This document shows, piece after piece, positions 45,412 to 59,389 of a stretch of 64,000 nucleotides of DNA. The notes under the pieces are model-generated. The model had not been told where the DNA came from. It did not search any database and saw only the letters and a list, made by a program, of their open reading frames with translations. The position numbers and the translations under genes are program-made. Location: positions 1 through 64,000 of the forward strand of contig JAKUCV010006118.1 in NCBI GenBank assembly GCA_028386065.3. Direction: 5' to 3'. Within the stretch, counting starts at the first letter, position 1. Every line of letters starts with the position of its first letter. The DNA comes from Turnera subulata (taxonomy: Eukaryota; Streptophyta; Magnoliopsida; Malpighiales; Passifloraceae).

Positions 45412-45869
45412 AATTAGCCATTGACAGAGACCACGACTAAGAGGATATACTAGTTCTAGTTTCGTTTGACAATGCTTTAAATATTTATATTGGATTAAGT
45501 ACCAAGTTACAATCAATATAAGCCACCAGCTTAGGGTAACTCAGTCCTAACACCAGTAATCAACTATTATGATTTTCGACAAAAAATCAATTACTATGAT
45601 AATATGATATAATATTTGGTGCCATAAATTTTTGGCCGCTCATAAATTTTGTTTTCTTCGACTCATTTCCCCAAAGTAGCCTGGACGTCATATCAATGGT
45701 TGTGTTAAGTGGATCACAAAATCGTAATCGAATCTCTTGGAGATTGTTTTGAAAGTAAAGTAATACATTTTGGACTGGACAATGTGTGCAGTGATAATGT
45801 CGGGAAATAAATTAATCCTTTCGAGTGAGTGGAAAGTGCTATTATCCCAAACAAAAAAAAGTGTTTTGA
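45412..45869. other. Intergenic between copia element and hAT MITE
   Basis: 45571-45628 repeats a block seen at 37114-37170 (TTTCGACAAAAATCAATTAC). No gene is supported. Confidence 0.4.
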
Positions 45870-45877
45870 TCTACATC

Positions 45878-46435
45878 TAGACCTGACAATTCGTGTTGTC
45901 GTGTCGGGATGAACAGGTAATCGGGTTCTAAATCTTCAACCCGACCCGACCCATTTAATAATCGTGTCGTGTCGTGTCCAATCCGTTTATTATCGTGTCG
46001 GGTTCGGGTTGACCCGTGGGTTACCTATTAAGTCTAACAAGACTAAAAATGAGTTTGAAATTTTTCTATTTTGCGTATTTTTAAGCAAATAGGCATATAA
46101 TTAGTTTTTTTTATACATCAAAAAAATTATAAATTGTAGAATCATAATATAATAATACTTTAAAGCATTTATATAAGTATTTTTGGATAATTTTAGTAAC
46201 TTTAGCCTTAAATATTGGATAAGTCTTATATTAAATCAGTAAAATATCTATACCCTAAATATAATCGGGTCATAAACAGGTACCTATCGGGTTGGCGGGT
46301 CAACCCGCTACCTGACCTGCTAATTTTCGTGTCGTGTTGGGTCGACCCATTTAACTAAACGGGTTAGAAATCTCTGACCTATACCTGCTAATTTCGTGTC
46401 GGGTTGTCGTGTCAATACCCGTTTTGCCAGGTCTA
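45878..46435 (+). mobile_element. hAT-type MITE, copy 1, TSD TCTACATC
   Basis: 558-bp element with terminal inverted repeats TAGACCTGRCAA / TTGCCAGGTCTA and the 8-bp target duplication TCTACATC at 45870-45877 and 46436-46443. The 8-bp duplication is the hAT hallmark. Subterminal regions are packed with GGGTCGACCCG/GTGTCGTGTC words; the centre is AT-rich and noncoding, so a transposase must come from elsewhere. A second copy in the opposite orientation lies at 63249. Confidence 0.92.
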
Positions 46436-46443
46436 TCTACATC

Positions 46444-47597
46444 CTCCAGCCTGTAAAAGCCTAATGGTTCTTGTTCTTTTTGATTTGATTCACCCGACAA
46501 TATTACATCTTTTTTTACCTGCTTTTTGGGTGGGAATGATGGGTTTAGAACCATTCATTCATGATATTAGAAAATATGAAATAGACGGGGTACATATGCT
46601 CGTTTCTTCTTCTTTTTTTTTTCCTCAGCTTAATAATTTTGACATTTGAAACATAATCGAAATGCTGATTTTCCAACTATTAAAAGGAAACGCAATAATG
46701 CAGACTCTCGATGGGAGACAATCATGCCAGACATACTGCCAACACATTTTAATCTTGTTGTTGTAAAGAAATAAATTGGAAATTTTTCGAGCTATCACTG
46801 GCTGGGAACATCACCTGCAGAAACCTGAAGGGATCCTATTGATGATGTGGCTCTACAAAAGTGCATGTCTGTTGTTGCAATTTTTAAATTAATAGGAAAG
46901 TTTGAAGGGAGAACTTCAGCATTTCTTCGAAGTGGCAAGACCGTTAGAATTTTATGTTTTACTTACATCCTGCTATCTGACTAATTTACGGGGGACTGAC
47001 TACTCCAGAATTTTTTTTTTTTTTGTCGAAAGGGTAAATAGACTGACTAATCCAGAACGTCCTTTGTAAGAGCCAACATTTGCATTGTCTTTCTTTTCCT
47101 CTATTTCTTTTCTTGGTGAAACTTTCTTTTCCTTTATTGATTGTTGTTATTTGTTATGGCCTACTTGGTACTTACTCTGTTGCTCGCTTTTGGATAGTAA
47201 CATACATTTTCTGCCCCCCACAAAAAGAAATAAAAAACGAAAAGGGCACAGAGCAATTCTGGAATTCTGGATAGTCATCGAACTTATTTTGATAAGAACT
47301 CAATAACTCCTACTTAACTAATATGAAGAAACCGGTACATAATCTCAGCTAAGTGGCATGACAAAAGACTAAAACAAACAACCAAACCGATCAACAACTC
47401 TTTTATCTGCTGCTTCCAATCAAACAGATTCATCTCACACTATAAGGTTGTGTAGTGTTGTGACCTTCCTAATAGTGCCACACAACAAACATCCCAATAA
47501 TCCAGCCATCCGCCGTAGTTACGCTTATTCTTCTTCACCGTACACACACTCATTCACAGACAGAAGCACATCATCATCACATTGAACGGTGACGTTT
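46444..47597. other. Intergenic, 3' flank of the 5-beta-reductase gene
   Basis: AT-rich with no supported gene. The right part should contain the 3' UTR of the minus-strand reductase gene. Confidence 0.4.
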
Positions 47598-48916
<1,319 letters not shown>

Positions 48917-49025
48917 TCTGTTGTTCTTTTGCAGTGGATGTAAGAAGGCAGATGGTTTTTTTCAGTGAGTGATTTTGATTTTCAGGGATAAGCTGATTGA
49001 TTTTGATGAGGTGTTGATATTCCCC

Positions 49026-49032
49026 TTTTATA
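49026..49032 (-). promoter_or_regulatory. TATA box of the 5-beta-reductase gene
   Basis: TATAAAA(GGGG) on the minus strand, 110 bases before the ATG at 48916. It implies a 5' UTR of roughly 80 bases. Confidence 0.6.
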
Positions 49033-50929
49033 GAGGGAGGGAGAGAGATTTGGATTTGGGGAAGAAGAAGGGTCAAGAAGCTACGGACGGGCCCACTACC
49101 AATGTGTACAAAACCAATAGGAACACATTACACTGATGACGGTATATTAATCCAAAGAGAGTTTTGTTCTCCATCTTTGATTTTAAATTCTATATATGGA
49201 ACTCACAAGTATTATTTATTAATTGTCAACATTTCTTTTATGTCAATAAAATATTTTCATTTTTTTTCTTTTCTATAAGTTTATTTATTTTTCTAATTCA
49301 TTGTGTATTATTTAAAAATAAATATATACTGTCATTTATTTAAATACTATAATTATTCTTAATATAGTGAAATATGAAGTTCAGAACTATAATATTTGGA
49401 GAGTTTTAAGATAAATTTCTAGGTGGAAAGATTATAGGATAGTTGATCCATTTAAAATTGGTTGATTTGGTTTCTTTAAAGAACTGGGCTGGATATTCCA
49501 AAATCATAATCAGTCATATGTTTGGATGTTTTTATTTTCCAATGAACATATGTTTGGATGTTAAAATAATTGTTCTATACCATTTTCATGAAATAGACGA
49601 TCATGTCCTCTATAATATTTTTATAAACATTATTCATCCCTCTGTTTATTTTGGATATATATAGATTAAGTAGACCAAAAATAATTTTTTTCCATTTACA
49701 AACCCAACAACTTTGTTGGAACGAACTCAATCATAGAACCTAATAAGTTTTATGTGTGTGGGTTTTTGGTTTAGAAGAGGATGTACATTAGCTCGCTTGG
49801 CCGCAATTGTTTAATGAATCGTACATGTACAGTGGTTTAGGGGGGGAAAAGAAAAATGAACATAGGATGCTCGTGGCCATTCTCCAGCGTTGATGAATGA
49901 TGACTCCATTAATATAATAGGCTGATGAGTTAACATGAAAATATTGTCAGTTATAATAAAAGAAATTAGTTAGTCCAAGGTTTTGTGCCAACTCAAATCC
50001 CTCATTGTTCCTGCCTTTTATTCCAGCTTCCAGGCTTGCAGAAGATGCGAAGAACAAGGTCTGGTCGTGGTCTAGGTTTTTTTATTGACACGTGGTTGTA
50101 CGGCATGTTTTACCTTAGTTGTTTTTTCTGCTTTATGCTCATTTTCATTACTAGTTTTTATTAGCTTCAGTTGATTCGAGGCTGATTTGTTCCCTAAACA
50201 CTTTAAAAAAGTATGAACAAATGAACATGGCATCAGGCAGTGCACTCGGTTTACAGAATAACTCCTCTGTTCTATGTTCACCTACTGACGCAAGCGATGA
50301 CCTGGTGGCTAATTTCACGTGTCTAATTTCATTTTCATCAAAATTTTCCTTTTCTTTTTCCCTTTCTTTCCCTCAAAAAGCCCAAATTGCCCCTGAGCCT
50401 TGCGTGTCTTCTTGATCTGAATTTTTCTTTCTTTGGCATAATTTCTCAAACTGATATGGCGGCAACATGGGATTGGTTAAGTGATTTGAATTTCATTCCC
50501 CATAAGGCCTTAAATTCAAATTTTTTTAAATAATAGGAGAGTTTTATTTTCTTAATAGGCCGACCGGGTTCGAATTCAACTAAGCTAATAGCCAAACCGA
50601 AGAAAAATTGATTAAACCTGACATGTTTTGCAATCACGATCAATTATCTAATCAAGTCAATTATGAGTCACCTTTTGGCATATAGCAAGAAACCTGAGGT
50701 AAAAATGTTTGATGATTTTTTGTGGAGCATCTCGGCAAAGAATTAGTGCCGAAAAGTCTAATTTTTTTTTTTTCACAAAGAATGTTAGAGTTCAAGGACG
50801 GATCCAGGGGCAAGCAGGGACCAGCCCCCTAAGATCTAAATATTTATAATTTCAGTGAGAAAATTTCACATTGTGACTGCCAGCCTAGTGGTTTGGCCCC
50901 CTTATCTTTATCTAAGGTCTGCTTTTGTT
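49033..50929. other. Intergenic DNA right of the reductase gene
   Basis: AT-rich with no supported gene. It includes the upstream promoter of the reductase. Around 50800 a sequence of the type GGACGGATCCAGGGGCAAGCA resembles the edge of a plant DNA transposon but cannot be delimited. Confidence 0.35.
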
Positions 50930-52290
50930 CCGCCCTTATTAGAGTTGATGCCTTCATTTAGGTTTTCATTGACGACTGATTTGGGAGATATCTTGGTGTT
51001 AATCTTATCCATGGTAGGGTTGGTTGTTCTCAATTCGATTTATGGAGGAAGCATTAGACGCGAAACTAGCTGGTTGGAAGGCTACTCTTTCTTGACTGGA
51101 TCACATTAGTTCAGTCAGTGCTCCAAGCGTAGACTACATATGTAATGCAAACGATGACAATTTCCAATACCATATGCACTACGATGGATAAAAAACTAGA
51201 GCCATTATCTGGGGGTCGAATACATGTGAAAAGAAGATGTCCTCGGTACGTTGGGCAGAGGTGTGTGGTCATGGGCAATATTGTTTGCTACTAGTTTGTG
51301 GTGGATTTGGAAGTGGCAAAATTTGTTAGTCTTCATGGTTTGCAGCTTAATGGTGCTCGATTAGTGAAAAGACGAGCTGCTAAATTTCCTATGAGTTTCA
51401 AGCGTAGGAATCGAGTGATTGGACCGGTGATTACAAGAGTTGAATGTTTTATTTGTCGACAGTCTCCAACCCAAGGTTTATGGAAACTGAAAATGGATGG
51501 GGCAAGACATTCCGGGACGTCTCAGATAACATGTGGTGGGGTCATACGAGACTTTAATGATGTATGGCATAGTTATCAGACCCGGCCCGAGTGTAGACCC
51601 AAGAAAGGTTGTGGGTCATAGTTCAGTGGTCGAACCGGGAGTTCAATATAATTGATCCAGAATAATAATTATTTTTATCTACACATATTAATATTTACCT
51701 ACATTTTGAAAATAAAAAAATAAATATAAAAGTCTAAAAAATATAATTTTTTATTAAATAATACAATTTTATAAAAAAATAGGAAAAATAGATTTTTTTG
51801 TGTGGATTTAAACTGACCTAACCGGGTCATCGGTTCATCCGAGTCAACACAAAACTGACCTATTCAACGGGCTTTCACTGCTCACTTGCATGCCGAGTCC
51901 AACTCCTCTAAAAACACAGCATAGACTTTGAGTCGCAGCCTGACCGGTCGAACCGGCTGCGTCGGTCTTGTTCTCATAACTATGGTGTATGGGTGAGTGG
52001 CTTTACACATAATGTGAAGATTGGCTCCAAAGTACTGGCCGAGTTATGGGGTCTCTCGGGTGGGTTATGCCTTGCATTGGAGCTTGGATGTCGTAAGTTG
52101 GTAGTTGAATCTGACTCGAAGACTGTTGTTGACATGGTGTTGGGAGAACAGAACTGCTTACAACTCCTTTATCCTATAATTCCTATCTATTCATCAGTGC
52201 TTGATCAAGCTTGGGAAGTTACTGTAGCACTTGTATATCGTGAGGCTAATTCTGTTGTCGCTGACTGGTTGACTAACTTGGATTTTTTTT
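50930..52290 (+). pseudogene. LINE ORF2 remnant (RT tail and RNase H)
   Basis: Broken frames show the plant L1 reverse-transcriptase tail (LTTDLG near 50972, then the LIHGRVG equivalent, and a WKATL-type segment near 51080). After a degenerate stretch comes the C-terminal RNase H: WKLKMDGARHSG and CGGVIRDFNDVW before 51567, then, after an inserted MITE, WVSGFTHN, AELWGLSGG and VESDSKTVVDMV. The frame is the same on both sides of the insertion. It is an old inactive copy, separate from the LINE at 11617. Confidence 0.75.
51568..51984. mobile_element. hAT-like MITE inserted in the LINE RNase H
   Basis: 417 bp with imperfect inverted ends CATAGTTATCAGA / reverse of CATAGTTATGAGA and an 8-bp target duplication RTGTATGG (51560-51567 and 51985-51992, one mismatch). 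Inner ends are rich in GAACCGG/ACCCGG words and the centre is AT-rich. Removing it restores the LINE reading frame (D-V-W then V-S-G). It is a different family from the MITE at 45878. Confidence 0.8.
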
Positions 52291-52309
52291 TATCCTTTGT
52301 GATATGACC

Positions 52310-52560
52310 AAGAAATTTGTACACTTGGGAATCAACAAGAAAGAAACTAGAAAATTGAAAAAGGAAATTTTTATTGATGGAAGGGTGTTTACAGTGAATA
52401 GAGAAGGGAGAACTCTAAGCCTCTAGTTTTTTTACAATGCACTCTCTCCTTAGGGTTTTAAAGCTTCTCTAAGTGTTTATATACATTAGTCCACACGTGC
52501 CCCTCATCCTAAGGTCACTATTCACTTTCATCCACTCTCATCGTGTGGCTTTCCTTTATT
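52310..52560 (-). repeat. Putative LTR (minus orientation) of the Tat-lineage element
   Basis: Read on the minus strand it shows LTR-like anatomy: TATATAAA at about 52484, a leader with CCCTAAGGAGAGAG, then CAATAAAAATTT as a polyA signal near 52370. It lies where the 3' LTR of the minus-strand gypsy pol at 59390-62163 would be expected. Ends and target duplication are not resolved and the other LTR is outside the window. Confidence 0.35.
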
Positions 52561-53083
52561 CCTCTTGAGCAAGGCACCTCTGACACAGCTGTCCTCCATA
52601 CTTCAGCTCCTCAAGAATATTCCACACGGACCCTACTTGCTGACGTTCCCTATGACGTCTGGGTTCCGCGAGATGGACCTTCCCCTTCCTTCTTCTGCTG
52701 GGTCCAGGTCTCCCCACCGCATTGGGCCTTCTCCATGGTGGGCCTGTCCATATCAAGAGCCCCTCAAGTGGAGGGTTAAGGGTTCCGCTTCTTCCGCTTC
52801 TTTGAATTTTGAATTCCCCCTTAACCCCTTCACTTGCTGGTCTCCAGGGTTTCCTTCAAATCCAACGGCTCCTCTTTCTCCATCTTTCTGCCACTTCCCT
52901 GTGTCCTTTTTGGGGTCCGCGCCTTCGGTTCCTATTGGCAGTTCTGGACGGTTCTGGGTAGGTTATTCCTTCTTATCTCTTTCTTTCTTCTCTTTTATAT
53001 TTATCTTTCTCCTCTTCTTTTTCTGCCTCCTTCTCATTTTCCTTTCTTATCTTCTTCCCATTCTCCTCCTTCCGCCGTTTACG

Positions 53084-56000
53084 ATGTTCGTCGATGACTT
53101 GGCCATCCCTCTTGAGACCTCGACATTGGCTACCTATGAGGGGAAGTTCGTCCCTTCCTCTCTTAGGGGGCAGTTCTCACTCAGATCTGCCTGCCCAGGG
53201 GAATCCTTCCGCTCCTACCCCCGCAATAACCAGTTTCTCATGTACTGCTTAGTAATTGATTTGGGGGTCACGCTTCCGTTTTCCCCCTTTGTGGTGAATT
53301 TTTTCAAGACGGCTGAGGTTTCCCCTATCCAGTTGGCTCCCCTGTCCTGGTTCTTTTTCGCTGCCTTTGAGTTATGGTGTTCTATCCACAAAGTTGCTCC
53401 CACCGTCCCTGTCTTCTTTAAGTTCTTTCAACTTAAGAATCTGAACGAGGAGGGATCTGAGATTGTTTACTGCTGCCGACGCAGTGCCCAGGGTCACTTC
53501 AGCAACGTTTCCAAAGACAAGAAACCCTTTAAGCAAGGGGTCGTAAAGGTGGTTGTGCACGAGGGGACTGTTGAGGAAATATTGGGTTTTTCAAACCACG
53601 TTTGCCATTTCGGTTCTAGCCGGTCCGCCCCTGGGAAGCTTTCCGCATCTGAAGAAGCATCGTACAGGATTTTAAAGCGCGACAAGAGGGGTCATAATAT
53701 TCTCTTTTTTGCTCAGAAGAGGGGCCTAATCCCAGAAGTGGTCCTGGGTTCTGGAGGTCCCCTTACTTTCTTGTCTTCCTGCTTCTTATTGATTTTGTTT
53801 GGCTTAGTTGCTTTTCATTCCAGATCCCTTACCTGACATTTTGTTTTTTTTTTTTTTACGTCTCTATGCAGCTCTCAAAGGTATCCAAACCACCCTGTCT
53901 CTTGCTGAGCTTGCAGATCTCGAGTCTTCCATGGTGGGAGAAAAGCGGAGCCGATCCTTAGGGTCCCAAGTCGCAACTCCTTTTCGGGAGAAGGTGCGCA
54001 AGCAAGAGGACTCGCTTTTAGGGTCTCTTGCTCTCCCAATTGATATTGGCGGCGCTGATAGTTCTGCTACACTCCGTGCATTGATTGATCAAGCAGCCGG
54101 TGTCCTTTCTCCCTCTCCTGCCCCGGGGGCTTCCAAACGCCAAACCCGTAGTAGCTCCAAGAAAGGGTTCTTGGTCCAGCCTGCGGACTTGAGCAAGAAG
54201 AAGTGCAAGTCCGAGGCCAACCTTCTTCTTTTAGTGTGGAAGCCCGTACCCCAATTAAATAAAATAAAAATAATTAAATGAAAAAGAGTTACCAAAATAC
54301 TCTTGAAACCCGGGGTACAAAAACCGATGCTTCGGCGTACAAACATTTTCTATGAAAATGTATTAACAACGAGATGTCATAAAAATAAACGAGATCAACC
54401 GGCTTAACAAATAATAAGCCATCACGGCATCACGCCGACATAATATCACAATTCATCTCCGGCTAACTGCCGATATAAAGATAAAACATTTATGACATCC
54501 CGAGTTATTTATCATGCAGCGGAAGATGAAAGTAATAATAAAACTCAAGATAGAAAATATCATGCATATGGCCCTATGGATCCCACCGAGAGATAATGCA
54601 CAACTACCTGCTGAAGTGACTGCGTCTGATCTCCGAGTCGAAGGTATAAGTGAGTCTGCACGCTAACTAAAGTCTGAAAAACAACGGTGGCGATTATGTG
54701 AGTCGCCTACTCAGTGAACATTAAAAGTCTAAGTATACATGAATGTGAAGTCATGCTCGTAGGGTGAGTAGCTCACGAGCACAAGAATAGCATACAAGCA
54801 AATCAGAATCACACACCATCACATAACTGTTTTAATGTATTATAGCTCGTATTGTTTGAGCTCAATGCGTTATCTTATCGTTATCATTATTATTATTTTT
54901 ACATTATTATTATGGGCCCTCTACTGTGAGTCAAGTCTCGGTAGCGCATCTGATCAGATCAGGGTGTGAAACCCAAAAGTCGAACCTCAGAAGGGGTAGA
55001 TTCTGAGGCCAAAAACCACTGATAAATCTCAAGTGGCCGCTAGCTACCTGAGGGTGCACTCAGACACACCTAACCGGTGCAAGTCTTCCAGGGGTGCACC
55101 TACATCCCCTGGGCATGCTAAACAGCATAATGTGACCCGAGGTACCCAACCCTCCTCGGGGCTACCAACCGTCACCACAGTAGAATTTAGTATTTTATTC
55201 TTAATTAAACCTTTATATTTCTGTTGAAGTACATTATGTCTTTCAGGGATGTGTGCACTGTAAGTGTCCCTGTTTCATCCGGGCCTGCGGCCCATAATCA
55301 CACATTATCACCAAGACATATTACATGTTATATTTCATAGCAGTGTTTCATATAGAAATTAGGCGTGTGAGAACAAGCAGGTATACAATTCCAATCATCG
55401 CATGTAGCAAACAAGGCAAGTAAACAAACAAACCACACCAACATGCATTCACAAAACATATATAAAAAGACTTGTAATGTCACCTCAAAAATGTAGCTTA
55501 TGACTTCCCCCCGATCCGAGTCCACAGTTCTCGAGGTATCTCCCGTGCCTGAATACCGGCACATAATATAGTCACTAAATAAATTTTAGGAATAAAAACG
55601 TATATGTATGCTAAGGTATGCTCCAATCGTGTAACTCCCGACCCTAACTATCCGATTATAAGATTTTCGGGTCTAAGTCCAAAAGAATATTTTATCTTTC
55701 CATAACTCCCACGATTACAGATCTAAGGTTCATCGGTTTAAGTTCGTTAACAATTCTCGGGCCTAAGGCCCACTAAATCTTTAATCACAAAATCCGGCCC
55801 GTGGGCCCACTTCCTTAAGCTCATATTTTACCGATTATGAAATTGGGCTTCGAACCCGTTCTTAATGTCCGTGAATTCAATTACCCGTGATTAGGCCTTA
55901 AGTCCGCATTTTAGGTCCAATTAAATATCCTAAGCTTCAAATTGAGGTGATTGGGCCTGGGCTCGGTTTTTTTCCTAAAACCGTCCTAAAGTCATTTCCG

Positions 56001-58578
56001 AGCCCAAGAGTTGATCGGCCTATGACCTATTCGTGTCGGTAAGTTCTCCCGGCCACACACTCTTTTCTCTCCACTCTCGGTAATCCAAAATTCACCAAGT
56101 ATATCAATATAGATGTGTTTCGGTAAATAAATTCCCAAAATTTAATTACATGGCATAACCGAGATAAAACAAGATTAATACCGTCTAACACTCGTAAAAA
56201 CGAGAATTATCGTCTGCTGGTCAGAACCCGAGCTTCGCCGGAAAATTTCCGAGCCTTCGCCGGAACAGTGCACCTACGCCGGATTCCGGTCAAGTCCTCG
56301 CTGGAAAATACCACAGTAATCTGTCCAAACCCAGAACGAGCACAAATCGACATTCAACTCATTACAACCTATTAACGAACTCAAGAATAAAAGTCCAGGT
56401 CGCTGGAGCACTTACCGGAAAAATGGAATCTACACAAATCCGCCGGAAACAGCCTCTACCCACTGCCACGAACAACCGAACAACAACAAAAACAACTTGA
56501 ATTCAACACAACTCCCACATATCCACAAAAACGAGTTAGAGTGAAAAGTACAGAATGGATCCTTACCCGGGATTCAAGGGTCTCGGATCTGTCTCCCCCG
56601 ATCTGACGCCCAATCGTTGACAGCCACCACTAGCCCGAGCAAGTACCCCCCTGCTCAAACCCGTCCAACCCCGCCACTGGAAATCCGAGCCTAGTCTCAA
56701 TCCACAAGCAAAGCCCGAACCCAGCGTGTCCCGGCCGACCACATCAACCCCGACAACACAACACAACCATCCGAACACCCCAACACACACGCACACATAA
56801 ACGCCGGAGCACGCGACACACACACACACCCACACGCATATCCGGTCAGAATCGACCACCGGGTAAACAAAGAGAACAACAAGGAAATAGAGGAGACGGT
56901 GCTTACCGGAGAAGTCGAGGGCGTGTCACTGGCGGCCTCGTCGATCCTGCACCCGCCGGCCCTCGTCCAAGCCTCCTCTGCGACTGGTGGTGGTGGCGGC
57001 TTCGTGTCCCTGCGGCGGCGACACGAGAAGAAAAGAGAGGATGTATGGCGGCGGCGGCGGTTTTGTGAGAGGAAGGAGAAAGAAAACGGCTTCCCCTCCC
57101 CGGTTTGTGAGTGAGAGCGATTTGAGAAAAAAAAAAAAAGGAAGAAGAAGATAAGAAAAAGAGAGGAAGTAGTGGGGGACAACACCGTTGGGGGAGTGGC
57201 GGCTTAGTGGGAAGAAAACGGCAGAAAGAAAAGAATGAAGGAGAAAAGAAAGAAGAAAGTGGAAAAGAGGAGAAAAAGGAATTGGGCTAGGGTTGGCCGC
57301 CCTAGTGGACGACCTGTCGTCCGCTTAGGCGCGGTCAACCCTGCCTGGTCAACTTTTTTTTTTTTTCAAGACCTCAAAACGACGTAGTTTTTAACTAAAA
57401 CTACGGTAGACGTCGTGTTTCGTCCCGAAATGCATTTTAGGTCCGACGAAACTCAAAAGCAACGTATTACCACTCATAAATAATGAATCCCATGGAAAAT
57501 AATTTAATTTAATTTCCATTACCGAAATCCGAATTTTTTTTCAAATCAATAAACGGAAAACCGAGGCGTTACATTTAGGGAATCCTCCCAAGGCTTCCTC
57601 TAGCAAGCCCCTCCCGCCTGGTCAGGGTTCGGCTCTTTGCTCCGGCATTCCCTTAATGGCTGAGGACCTGAACAACATGGATTTCCCGGACCTTATCCGG
57701 GTAATGGACAGCTCCCCTCCTGGAGGGATGCCTGAGCATGCCATGTCCACCTTCTGTCGTCGGGTCTTTGATTCCTGCCCTGACCTTTAGGAGAAGTATA
57801 AGGAGGTTCCTCCTAACCTCTTTGCTTCGCTTATTGCCTCAATTCTTCAGGTAGCTTCCGATCCAGATTTCTTTCAACGGCCTTGGCCATATTCTTCCTG
57901 GCGTTGAGCACTTTGTCTTTTGATTATATGCAGACTACCTTCAGGGCTCACTCCATCACAGCTCACAGTCAGAAGATGTACTTGGCTAAGATGGAACTTG
58001 AAGAGAAGTATAATCGCTTGGTTACTACTTCCAAATATGAGAAGGACCGCCGCCGTTCGATTGAGGAGAAAGCCACCGCTGCTGCTGCTAAGAAAGCTAA
58101 AATCGAGAAAGAGCTTGAGGTTCTTCGAGAGACCTTTGCTGCTCAAAAATTGATTCACTTGGATCGAATTTCAGACCTCGAAAAGACCCTGAATTCCTTT
58201 GGCGCTCAAGTGACCGGCTACGTGGAAAGGGTTACTGAGTTTCACCGCCAGCAGGTTTGCGAGAAGTATCCGAATGACGATGGGTCATTCTTGACCGCCA
58301 GAATCGTTCATCCTGCTCCCATGGTCTCAATGGACAAATCTGAGGACTCCTCTGATGAAGAGGATGAGGAAGGGGCTCTGAGCGATAGACCAGAGGACGA
58401 TCCAGTGGACTCCAAGTCCCCAGAGGTACCTGACGCTGCTGAAGTTGACTCGACTCCATTAGGTGATGGTTTAAAGAAGGAAGACTACAGCCCCTCTAAC
58501 CTGGTTCAGAGCTCTAAGGATCCCTCCGCCGGTGTTGAGGACCCTGTCTCTAGTTCCAAAGACCCAGCAGGAAATTAG
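53084..58578 (+). pseudogene. Additional ORF (gypsy-type transposon domain) of Tat-like element, interrupted
   Basis: A spliced ORF of the kind carried by Tat-lineage gypsy elements, antisense to pol. Pieces are 53084-53756, 53872-54234 (interrupted by a 3.3-kb solo LTR, resuming after 57578 to 57850) and 57934-58578; the introns are GT-AG and phases agree. The first piece (MFVDDLAIPLETST...) carries the region known as putative gypsy type transposon domain (LPFSPFVVNFF, FELWCSIHKVAP). The second is basic and Ser-rich. The last is a long coiled coil (EEKYNRLVTTSKYEKDRRRS...) with an acidic tail (EDSSDEEDEEGA). One in-frame TAG lies at 57788. Besides the LTR insertion there are no frameshifts. 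Function in the element's life cycle is unknown; a structural or regulatory role is a guess. Confidence 0.75.
54235..57573 (+). mobile_element. Solo LTR, 3.3 kb, TSD TTTAG
   Basis: 3,339 bp beginning TGTGGAAGCCCG and ending GGCGTTACA, flanked by TTTAG at 54230-54234 and 57574-57578. TG...CA ends and a 5-bp duplication with no internal gag-pol, primer site or polypurine tract identify a solo LTR, of a size seen in Tekay/Del-type chromoviruses. It splits the second exon of the Tat additional ORF. ORFs inside (56563-57185, minus) are low-complexity. A second copy of the same family begins at 62164, about 90 percent alike over the shared part. Confidence 0.85.
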
Positions 58579-59389
58579 TTCTTGTTTATTTTTAATTTTG
58601 TCAACTGTCGTTTATGTAACCTAAACTTTCTATTTTGTCGCCTTGAGACCTCTTCCGATACCCCTCTCGTACGAGTATCTGATGCGATCTCGTTATTCTC
58701 TGGGCATCCTTATTCCCTACTTATCGTATCCGTGTGCCTCCTTTTTTTTAATCTGTAGTGTGTATTTCCTTGGTGCGTTTTATGTTCAACGAGAATTCTG
58801 ATCTCTTCCCAACTTTGAGCTCCCCTAAAGCCTTCTCTAATTGTTCTGGGAGGGTTCTCCCCTCCTTACTTCCTCATCTCGCAGCATTCGAGGCTTTTTC
58901 AAAGCCCTATTCTAAGGATTTTGTTAATTTTATGGCCTTTACCCCTCCATGGGTCATTTATGTACTCTATAGGCGGCCCGGTCGCCTTTTGGGTACTAAT
59001 TGGCCTATGAACTCTTGACCCCTTTACGGGATTTTTCTTTTGCCATTTCACAAGCCAGTAAGGGACTTGGAGTGTCTTTGCGACTCCTTTTAGGTCCTTT
59101 CTTTGCCACCTCCTGGGCGTTTCGTTTTCATTCCCCTAGGCGATCTTCTCGCTCTAAGGCGGGCTTTTACTTTTATGTTGACTCTCATGATATGCAATGC
59201 ATGATGCAATACTAATTTGAATGAACTATGTGAACCCTATATGCCTATATGCATTGAGAAAAATAAACAACCGTTCTTGCGCAGAGTTCTTTCAAGGGCA
59301 CTCAAAGCCTCATTTCATTCATTCATTTGATTTAAATATTTACATAGGCTTCTCAGATTGTGCCTTTTCATTCAACTCAAAATAGACTC
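58579..59389. other. Spacer between convergent additional ORF and pol of the Tat-like element
   Basis: Pyrimidine-rich on the plus strand, with scattered short ORFs of no recognisable kind. It holds the 3' ends of the two convergent transcription units. Confidence 0.4.

Noticed and set aside
52565..53083. N-terminal extension of the additional ORF upstream of 53084
   Set aside because: The upstream frame is open but Pro/Ser/Phe-rich and LTR-like; the conserved-looking protein starts at the ATG at 53084.
56563..57185. Minus-strand ORFs with Cys/Val and Ser/Phe-rich sequence
   Set aside because: They lie within the solo LTR and are low-complexity, without domains.
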